64,000 nucleotides of DNA from XYD12-FULL-36-8 sp964613805 (GTDB lineage Bacteria; Bacteroidota; Ignavibacteria; Ignavibacteriales; Ignavibacteriaceae): positions 89,011-153,010 of the forward strand of contig CAZTJF010000006.1 of assembly GCA_964613805.1 (NCBI GenBank). Reading direction: 5' to 3'. The notes under the pieces were generated by a model. The model was not told where the DNA came from. It ran no database searches and saw only the letters and a list, made by a program, of their open reading frames with translations. The stretch's first letter is position 1. Every line of letters begins with the position of its first letter. This document shows positions 8,975 through 15,951 of this stretch, one piece after another. Position numbers and translations under genes: made by a program.

Positions 8975-10531
8975 ATGAAAATTTTGTGGACTAAAGCCCA
9001 AAATAACGGCTCTGTTTTCATAACCCCAGCTTTAAAGCTGGGATTAGTGCATTTTAGAAGATGCGAGCCTCCAGCAACATTTAGAACAAATTCTAGTATA
9101 GTATTTCTTACAATATTTTTTCTGTTCATCTCATCTTACCAAAGTTTTTACTCACAAAATTTTAAGAATGAATTGAATAATTTCCTAAACGAGTATAAAG
9201 TTAATAAGGACGTCCCATCCATTTCAGGCGGAGTAACCTTAATTGGAAAAATTGTGTGGCTGGGAGCAGTTGGTTTGGCAGATATCGAAAATAATGTTCC
9301 CGCAAAAACAAATACCGTATATAGAATCGCTTCCATATCAAAAGCTATTACTGCAGTTGCTATAATGCAGCTTGTTGAACAAGATAAAATTAAATTAGAT
9401 GAGGACATTAGAACTTACTTGCCGTATTTTCCAAAGAAAAAATGGAAATTCACCGTTCGTCAGCTTTTAAATCATACTTCGGGGATCAGAGATTACCGTT
9501 ACGGAGAATTTAACAGTACAAATTCATTCAAATCTGCAAAAGATGCCATTCGCACTGTCATGGATGATTCTCTTCAATTTGAGCCGGGTACAAAATATCA
9601 ATACACAACTCTCGGATATAATTTATTAGCAGGAATCATAGAAAATGTTTCGGGAATCAGTTTTGAAGAATATCTTTATAAAAATATTTTTCAACCTGCT
9701 GAAATGACTTCGACTTATTTAGAGTACCAGCCCAAAATAATTTTTAATAAAGCACGAGGATATGTAAGAAATAACTTTAGAAAAATTGAAAATGCACAGT
9801 TAGCAGATTTGAGTATAAAATTTGCTGGCGGTGGAATAATTTCTTCATCAGAGGATCTCTTAAAGTTTGCTCAAAAGCTTATTTCATTCAAGCTGATTCA
9901 GTCATCAACTTTGGATACGATGTTAAAACCAACTATCATCAAAAATCAGGATACACTAAACTACGGGTTAGGATTCAGCTTTGGAGTTGATAAAAAAGGG
10001 AGGAAATATTTTGGTCATGGCGGCGGTGGAACGGGATTTACTTGCGAGTTAATTATATATCCGGAAAAATCTTTGACGGCAGTTTATCTAACAAACATTA
10101 GGGATAGAAATTTAGAAAATCCTGTGATATCATTTGTCTCGATTGTTTTAGATAACAAATATGCAATACCTCATAAATCAATGGCTGATAGATTGCTTGG
10201 AATTTATTTTGAAACATCAATAGATTCTTCTTTTGTAAAACTTGAACAGATTAATCGTGATTCCTCGCTGTATTATAAAAATGATGCTGATGAATTACTC
10301 TTGTTTGGGTATGATTTAATTGCTACGGGTAGTTTTCCTGATGCAATTTATTATTTCAAATATCTTATATCCAAGAAAGATAATTTTGCTAAATATTACA
10401 TCGGTTTAGCCGATGCTTATTACAAGGATGGAAACAAAGGGTTGGCGTTGAAAAATTTTAGGATGGCATTCAGTCTTGATTCTAAAAATAAATACGTGAT
10501 TGATATGATTAAAAAAATTGAAAATGAGTAA
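8975..10531 (+). CDS. Serine hydrolase, beta-lactamase/PBP fold, exported, with C-terminal TPR-like tail
   Basis: The catalytic domain has the class C/AmpC-like SxxK motif in RIASISKAITAVAIMQ, a YTTLGYNLLAGII segment at the YxN position, and GHGGGGTGFTCEL replacing the KTG motif. Homologues are D-amino-acid esterases, carboxypeptidases or penicillin-binding-like enzymes, and the exact substrate is unknown. The last 80 residues form a TPR-like pair. A hydrophobic signal (IVFLTIFFLFISSYQSF) precedes the domain. The start is doubtful: from the ATG at 8975 the frame reads through a palindromic repeat (8986-9046) before the signal peptide, whereas GTG at 9047 starts just after it. An in-frame TTG at 8951 is also possible. 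Confidence 0.82.
   Translation: MKILWTKAQNNGSVFITPALKLGLVHFRRCEPPATFRTNSSIVFLTIFFLFISSYQSFYSQNFKNELNNFLNEYKVNKDVPSISGGVTLIGKIVWLGAVGLADIENNVPAKTNTVYRIASISKAITAVAIMQLVEQDKIKLDEDIRTYLPYFPKKKWKFTVRQLLNHTSGIRDYRYGEFNSTNSFKSAKDAIRTVMDDSLQFEPGTKYQYTTLGYNLLAGIIENVSGISFEEYLYKNIFQPAEMTSTYLEYQPKIIFNKARGYVRNNFRKIENAQLADLSIKFAGGGIISSSEDLLKFAQKLISFKLIQSSTLDTMLKPTIIKNQDTLNYGLGFSFGVDKKGRKYFGHGGGGTGFTCELIIYPEKSLTAVYLTNIRDRNLENPVISFVSIVLDNKYAIPHKSMADRLLGIYFETSIDSSFVKLEQINRDSSLYYKNDADELLLFGYDLIATGSFPDAIYYFKYLISKKDNFAKYYIGLADAYYKDGNKGLALKNFRMAFSLDSKNKYVIDMIKKIENE
8986..9046. repeat. Composite palindromic repeat, copy A (partial)
   Basis: It has an arm GTGGACTAAAGCCCA (8986-9000), a spacer, and the perfect palindrome CCCAGCTTTAAAGCTGGG (9025-9042). 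It shares this architecture with copies at 11815-11905 and 48963-49173 but lacks a recognisable second outer arm. It lies inside the open reading frame of the serine hydrolase. Confidence 0.75.
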
Positions 10532-10649
10532 CGAAGTTCTTTTTCCCTGCTTCTGATTCCAAATCACATACAAAATAAATTTTTAATATTTCCCTTGAAT
10601 TACTGAACTATTGTAATCATTTTAACGTTTAGATTACAAAACACTGACA

Positions 10650-11747
10650 ATGATAGGAATTCGATTTACTAAATACATAGAGAATCTCTCCGGCAATACA
10701 CCGTTCGATAAGCTTCTAAAATTATTCTTGGAGCTGCTTACTATAACATCAGGAGATGCGGTTGAAGCACTTAATTGGCTAAGTGAAATTGATAAAAAAT
10801 ACAAGCTGACTGATGATTCATACGGTGTCGGTGACTTTATAGAGGATTTGAAAGACAAAGGTTATCTTAACGAAGATGTAAATAAGAATATTTATGTGAT
10901 AACCGCTAAGACTGAACAGTCAATTCGCAGACAATCTTTGGAAGAGATATTTGGAAAGTTGAAAAAATCAAAACGAGGTAATCATCGAACACAATTTACC
11001 GGTTCCGGCGATGAACTGACATCAGAGAGAAGAGAGTTTAATTTTGGCGATTCATTGGATCAAATTGCCTTAACAGAATCAATCATGAAAGCTCAAATCA
11101 ATCATGGAATTGATGAATTCAAACTAACTGAGAGAGATCTTGAAGTTGAAGAAAAAGATTTTAAAGCATTAACTTCAACTGTTTTGATGATAGACATTTC
11201 ACACTCTATGATTTTATACGGCGAAGATAGAATTACTCCTGCAAAAAAAGTTTCGATGGCATTAGCAGAACTTATTACCACCAAATATCCGAAAGATACT
11301 TTGGACATAATTGTTTTTGGTGATGATGCCTGGCCCATTGAAATTAAAGATATTCCTTTTCTTCAAATTGGACCCTATCACACAAACACTGTTGCTGGGT
11401 TAGACTTAGCAGTTGATATTTTGCGTAGACGAAAAACTAATAACAAACAAATTTTTATGATTACTGATGGTAAACCAACTTGTTTGAAGGAAGGTGCAAA
11501 GTATTATAAAAATAGTTTTGGTTTGGATAGAAAAATTGTTAATAAAACTTTAGACTATGCAGCAAAGTGCAGACGTTTAGGAATCACGGTGACAACTTTT
11601 ATGATTGCACGTGATCCTTATCTGCAACAGTTTGTCAGAGAATTCACTCAAACAAATAATGGAAGAGCGTTTTACAGCAGTCTCTCAGGTTTGGGTGAAT
11701 ATATTTTTGAGGATTACATTCGCAACCGACGACGGAAAGTAAAGTAG
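10650..11747 (+). CDS. VWA-domain protein, predicted partner of the downstream MoxR-like ATPase
   Basis: A 365-residue cytoplasmic protein with no signal peptide. The C-terminal half is a von Willebrand A domain with an intact metal-ion site: DISHS in VLMIDISHSMILYG, a Thr in HTNTVAGLDL, and the Asp of MITDGKPTC. The N-terminal half is helical and charged. Such CoxE/ChlD-like VWA proteins usually act with a MoxR/ChlI-type AAA+ ATPase in metal insertion or complex remodelling. That ATPase is the next gene, 222 bp on. The specific client is unknown. Confidence 0.82.
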   Translation: MIGIRFTKYIENLSGNTPFDKLLKLFLELLTITSGDAVEALNWLSEIDKKYKLTDDSYGVGDFIEDLKDKGYLNEDVNKNIYVITAKTEQSIRRQSLEEIFGKLKKSKRGNHRTQFTGSGDELTSERREFNFGDSLDQIALTESIMKAQINHGIDEFKLTERDLEVEEKDFKALTSTVLMIDISHSMILYGEDRITPAKKVSMALAELITTKYPKDTLDIIVFGDDAWPIEIKDIPFLQIGPYHTNTVAGLDLAVDILRRRKTNNKQIFMITDGKPTCLKEGAKYYKNSFGLDRKIVNKTLDYAAKCRRLGITVTTFMIARDPYLQQFVREFTQTNNGRAFYSSLSGLGEYIFEDYIRNRRRKVK

Positions 11748-11814
11748 CTTAAGATACAGTTACAAAAGTTACCTACTCACCTTACGTCTGGATTGGAGAA
11801 CAGTTAACTATCTT

Positions 11815-11905
11815 GACTAAAGTCCGTAACTCGTGTTGTATGTTTCTAACCCCAGACTTAAGTCTGGGGTTGAGTTAAATTCAGCTTCATTGTGGCTTTA
11901 GCCAC
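11815..11905. repeat. Composite palindromic repeat, copy B (complete)
   Basis: This complete copy has an outer arm GACTAAAGTC (11815-11824), a central 24-bp palindrome starting AACCCCAGACTT (11848-11871), and an outer arm GTGGCTTTAGCCAC (11892-11905). It lies between the VWA gene and its ATPase partner and may fold as three hairpins. Confidence 0.8.
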
Positions 11906-11969
11906 CATGGAATCAATTGTTAATAAAATCACAATCATTTTTAAAACATAATTTCACGATATAAAAAAC

Positions 11970-13478
11970 ATGAACTATCGATTAATTAAAACATTAGGCG
12001 AACTTAAGAAGAGCGGCTACAAAGTTTTACCGATAAAAGATGAACTGAGAAAAAATTTAATTCATTCTTTGAGAAACGGAAATAATCCCTTTGAAGGGAT
12101 TTTAGGTTATGACGATTCAGTGATTCCCGATATTCAAACAGCAATTTTATCCAGGCACAATATCATTCTTCTTGGATTAAGAGGACAAGCAAAAACCAGA
12201 ATAGCAAGGTTATTCATCAATCTTCTTGATGACTACATTCCAATAATTTCGGGAACCGAACTTAACGATGATCCATTTTCACCTCTTTCAAAAGCTGCTA
12301 AAGAAATGATTGCTGCAGATGCTGATCAAACGAAAATTGAGTGGGTTCATCGCTTAGAACGATATTCAGAAAAATTAGCTACGCCCGATGTAACTGTTGC
12401 CGATCTCATAGGAGATGTCGATCCGATTAAAGCTGCAACCTTAAAACTACCTTATTCAGATGAAAGAGTGATTCACTTCGGATTAATTCCCCGTTCAAAC
12501 AGAGGAATTTTTGTAATCAACGAATTACCTGATCTTCAAGCGCGCATCCAGGTTGCTTTGTTTAATATACTTCAGGAAAGCGATATTCAGATTAGAGGAT
12601 TTAAGCTTCGACTTCCTTTAGACATCCAATTTATTTTTACAGCCAATCCTGAAGATTATACGAACCGCGGTTCAATAGTTACTCCGCTTAAAGATAGAAT
12701 AGACAGCCAGATTCTTACACATTATCCAAGAAGTATTTCTGTTTCAAAAAAAATTACAAAACAGGAAGCTCTACCAACGGACGAACAAAAAGGATCAGTA
12801 ATTGTTCATGAAATGCTAGAGCATCTTATCGAACAAATTGCTTTTGAGGCAAGGCAGAGTGAATACATTGATTCTAAGAGCGGTGTTTCTGCACGGCTCA
12901 CAATTTCATCTTACGAAAATCTTATCAGTACTGCTGAGAGAAGATTGCTGTTAAATGGTGAATCGAAGACTTATGCAAGAATTCTTGATTTATATGGAGT
13001 GATTCCATCAATTACTGGCAAAGTTGAATTGGTTTATGAAGGTGAGCAGGAAGGTCCTTCAAAGGTTGCGAATATTCTGATAGGGAAAGCAATTAAAACC
13101 GTTTTTGAAAATTATTTTCCTTCTCCCGAAAAAGTTAAGAAAAACCGAAATGCAAATCCTTATCAATCCATAATCAGTTGGTTTGGTAAAGAAAATTCTC
13201 TGGACTTGGTGAAAGATATTCCTGATACGGAATATGAAAAACTACTGAAACAAATTCCAGGCTTAATCGAATTGACTAAAAAATATTTCCCAAATGACAA
13301 CAGTAAATCGCAATTAATCTTGATGGAATTTGTACTTCACGGGCTGGCAGAGTTTTCTATGCTTAGTAAATACCGTCTCGATACTTCAATCCAATTTAAG
13401 GATATGCTAAGTTCAATGTTCACGATGACTTCAGATGAAGACGAAGATATGAATGATGACTCTGAACTTTATAAGTAA
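11970..13478 (+). CDS. MoxR/magnesium-chelatase-like AAA+ ATPase
   Basis: A 502-residue AAA+ protein of the ChlI/MoxR helix-2-insert clade. The P-loop is GLRGQAKTR (a variant of GxxGxGKT with Ala in place of the third Gly). The Walker B segment is IFVINELPDL, and sensor 1 is FIFTANPEDYTNRG. TVADLIGDVDP matches ChlI proteins. The C-terminal 150 residues are helical and unassigned. Expected to use ATP hydrolysis with the upstream VWA protein to remodel or load metal into a client. No chlorophyll or cobalamin gene is nearby, so a chelatase role is not implied. Confidence 0.85.
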   Translation: MNYRLIKTLGELKKSGYKVLPIKDELRKNLIHSLRNGNNPFEGILGYDDSVIPDIQTAILSRHNIILLGLRGQAKTRIARLFINLLDDYIPIISGTELNDDPFSPLSKAAKEMIAADADQTKIEWVHRLERYSEKLATPDVTVADLIGDVDPIKAATLKLPYSDERVIHFGLIPRSNRGIFVINELPDLQARIQVALFNILQESDIQIRGFKLRLPLDIQFIFTANPEDYTNRGSIVTPLKDRIDSQILTHYPRSISVSKKITKQEALPTDEQKGSVIVHEMLEHLIEQIAFEARQSEYIDSKSGVSARLTISSYENLISTAERRLLLNGESKTYARILDLYGVIPSITGKVELVYEGEQEGPSKVANILIGKAIKTVFENYFPSPEKVKKNRNANPYQSIISWFGKENSLDLVKDIPDTEYEKLLKQIPGLIELTKKYFPNDNSKSQLILMEFVLHGLAEFSMLSKYRLDTSIQFKDMLSSMFTMTSDEDEDMNDDSELYK

Positions 13479-13612
13479 GCAAGTAAATGTACAATTTTAA
13501 GCATTTAACAAAGACTCCGTTCCTTCTTCATCAAACCTAATTTATTTATATTGCACTAAATATTTTCTCAGTTCTCAATTTTTATTCCTATGCACAGCAT
13601 ATTCAATATTTA

Positions 13613-14773
13613 ATGCAAGCACTCAAGAAGAAGATCATCATATTAGGCCCTGCCTATCCTTATCGCGGCGGTAACTCCCTTTTTGTATCTCATGTTTATG
13701 ATGCATTGAAGGATGATTTTGAAGTAAAGATTTTTAACTATAGTCTCCTGTATCCATCCTTTTTATTTCCCGGAAAAACCCAGTTTGATGAAAGCGCTAC
13801 ACTCATAAAAAGAGCGCCGAATGAAAGACTTGTTAATTCCATTTCACCAATTAGTTGGTTGCAAGTTGCAAACAGAATTATTAAAGAAAATCCCGATTTA
13901 GTAGTGTTTGATTGGTGGCATCCCTTCTTTGCATTCTGCCATTTTACAATCAGTGAGCTAATCAAAAAAAAATTTAGAAAAAGGATTTTATTCATTACCG
14001 AAAACTTCATCTCACATGAAGGAAATTTTATTGATAAAAGATTAACGGATATCGGTTTGAAAAATGCTTCAGCTTTTTTAGTGCTTTCAGGTATAGTGGA
14101 GAAAGAAGTTAAATTAATTGCGAATGGGAGGAAAGTTTACAAATCAGAATTACCGATTTATGATTGTTATGAAACTGATGAAACCATATCACTTCCAAAT
14201 TTGAGGAAGGAATTTGGATATACTGAAAAAGACAAAGTTCTTTTGTTTTTTGGCTATGTGAGAAAATATAAAGGACTCGATTTACTGATTGATGCATTTC
14301 CTGGAATCAAATCGGCAATTCCAAATGCAAAACTTTTAATAGTTGGTGAGTTTTATGATTCACCCGAATTCTACTCAAACAAGATAAAAAAACTTGGTAT
14401 TGATAAAGATACAGTTGTTGTTAATAAGTTTGTTACGAATGAAGATGTTGGGAAATACTATCAAGTCTGCGATTTGGTAATACTTCCCTATCGCAGTGCA
14501 ACGCAAAGCGGTATATTAAATGTTGCTTATGGATTCTTAAAACCTGTTGTCGTTACAAACGTTGGCGGCTTAGCTGAATTTGTTGAGGATAAAAAAACCG
14601 GAATCATTATCATGCCGGATTCACCTCAAGAAATCGTTAATGGAGTCAGAGAATTTTTCATGCTTAAGGGATCTACTGATTTCGAAAAAAATGTTAAGGA
14701 TTTTGTGAATAGAAATAAATTTGGGAGATTGCCTGAGCTTTTTAATCAAATTATTTCGGATACACAAATATGA
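13613..14773 (+). CDS. Glycosyltransferase family 4
   Basis: A 386-residue GT-B fold enzyme. The N-terminal domain starts IIILGPAYPYRGGNSLF. The C-terminal nucleotide-sugar domain has LLFFGYVRKYKGLDLLIDAF, ILPYRSATQSGILNVAY and PVVVTNVGGLAEFV, with the E-x7-E-like region of retaining GT4 enzymes. It transfers an activated sugar to a glycan or lipid acceptor at the cytoplasmic membrane, probably for envelope polysaccharide. It overlaps the GT9 gene by 4 bp (ATGA), so the two are almost certainly cotranslated. Confidence 0.9.
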   Translation: MQALKKKIIILGPAYPYRGGNSLFVSHVYDALKDDFEVKIFNYSLLYPSFLFPGKTQFDESATLIKRAPNERLVNSISPISWLQVANRIIKENPDLVVFDWWHPFFAFCHFTISELIKKKFRKRILFITENFISHEGNFIDKRLTDIGLKNASAFLVLSGIVEKEVKLIANGRKVYKSELPIYDCYETDETISLPNLRKEFGYTEKDKVLLFFGYVRKYKGLDLLIDAFPGIKSAIPNAKLLIVGEFYDSPEFYSNKIKKLGIDKDTVVVNKFVTNEDVGKYYQVCDLVILPYRSATQSGILNVAYGFLKPVVVTNVGGLAEFVEDKKTGIIIMPDSPQEIVNGVREFFMLKGSTDFEKNVKDFVNRNKFGRLPELFNQIISDTQI

Positions 14774-15909
14774 TTTTGAAAACCGACTGCAAACACTTTC
14801 TCGGCGACAAGCCATGCAAACCAAATAAGTTTGAAAATAAAAAATGCGATGATTGTGAATATTACTCGCCAATAAGATTCAAAATCTTAATAATTAAGCT
14901 TGATGCGGTTGGTGATGTTCTTCGAACAACTTCAATTCTTCATGCACTAAAACAAAAATATCCTGATTCACATGTAACCTGGCTCACAAAGCAGAATTCT
15001 AAAGATATTTTTATCAACAACAATTTAGTTGATACTGTGCTTACGTTTGAGAGTTTTGATCTTACCTCAAAATTAACTACAGAAGTTTTTGATTTGTTAA
15101 TTCACCCCGATGCTTCTCCCATAAGTTCATCACTTGCATCCATTGTCAATGCAAAAGTTAAAAAAGGATTTGTGTTGAACCAGCTCGGGCAAGTCGTCCC
15201 AGTAAATCAAGAAGCAATTGAATGGCTTGAAATGGGTGCCTTCGATGAATTCAAGAAGAAGAATAAAAAAACTTATCAGCAAATTATTCATGAGATAGCC
15301 GGATTAAACTATAATAAAGGTGAGATAATAATAAAATTAACTGATGATGAGCTCGCATTCAAAAATCATTTTTATGAGACGCATAATCTTAAAAAGTATA
15401 AAACCATTGTTGGATTGAACACTGGTGCAAGTAAAAGATGGCAATTAAAACAATGGAGATTTGAGGGATTCAAAGAACTTATCTCAAGACTCCAGAAAAA
15501 TAAGGATGTTGGAATATTGTTATTTGGTGGAGAAGATGAAGTAGATAGAAATAACGAGTTGTTGAATCTTTTTCCATCACTCATAAACACGGGTTCAAAG
15601 AATTCTTTAAGACAATTCTTCTCCTTAATGGATTTACCCGATATAATTTTAACTGGTGATACATTAGCTCTGCACACAGCTACTGCACTAAAGAAAAAAG
15701 TTGTGTGCTATTTTGGTCCAACATCCAGTGCAGAAATCGAGGATTATGGAAGAATTAAGAAAATTTATCCTGAAATGGATTGCTTAGTCTGCTATAAGCC
15801 GGAATGTGATTTTAATCCTAACTGTATGGATTTAATTTTATCCGATATGATTTATGATGAAATAGTTAGGATGCTTAATAATAAAAAAGCGGTCCAAAGA
15901 CCGCTTTAA
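14770..15909 (+). CDS. Glycosyltransferase family 9 (heptosyltransferase-like) with Cys clusters
   Basis: This 379-residue protein carries the GT9 signatures KILIIKLDAVGDVLRTTS and VGLNTGASKRWQLKQW, and GDTLALHTATALKKKVV near the C-terminus. GT9 enzymes transfer heptose or related sugars from ADP-sugars to lipopolysaccharide core or similar glycans. The N-terminus has four cysteines (C7, C16, C26, C29) that look like a zinc knuckle. A second Cys group, CLVCYKPECDFNPNC, lies at the end. The final codons form one arm of a terminator hairpin. It is cotranslated with the GT4 upstream. Confidence 0.88.
   Translation: MILKTDCKHFLGDKPCKPNKFENKKCDDCEYYSPIRFKILIIKLDAVGDVLRTTSILHALKQKYPDSHVTWLTKQNSKDIFINNNLVDTVLTFESFDLTSKLTTEVFDLLIHPDASPISSSLASIVNAKVKKGFVLNQLGQVVPVNQEAIEWLEMGAFDEFKKKNKKTYQQIIHEIAGLNYNKGEIIIKLTDDELAFKNHFYETHNLKKYKTIVGLNTGASKRWQLKQWRFEGFKELISRLQKNKDVGILLFGGEDEVDRNNELLNLFPSLINTGSKNSLRQFFSLMDLPDIILTGDTLALHTATALKKKVVCYFGPTSSAEIEDYGRIKKIYPEMDCLVCYKPECDFNPNCMDLILSDMIYDEIVRMLNNKKAVQRPL
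15886..15907. terminator. Bidirectional rho-independent terminator between convergent genes
   Basis: The stem AAAGCGGTC pairs with GACCGCTTT around a CAAA loop. On the minus strand the stem is followed by TTTTTTATTATT, a good U-tract for the type IX cargo gene. On the plus strand the U-tract is only three bases, so termination there is probably weaker. The hairpin overlaps the last seven codons of the GT9 gene. Confidence 0.8.
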
Positions 15910-15913
15910 AAAA

Positions 15914-15943
15914 CTCCCCTTCCCTTCGGGAAGTGGTTGGGGG
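15914..15943. repeat. CTCCCC...GGGGG repeat hairpin
   Basis: CTTCCC-TTC-GGGAAG (15919-15933) sits within an outer CTCCCC/GGGGG pairing. A related CTCCCC-GAA-GGGGAG hairpin occurs at 63876-63890, so this is probably a dispersed palindromic unit. Confidence 0.5.
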
Positions 15944-15951
15944 TAAGGCCC

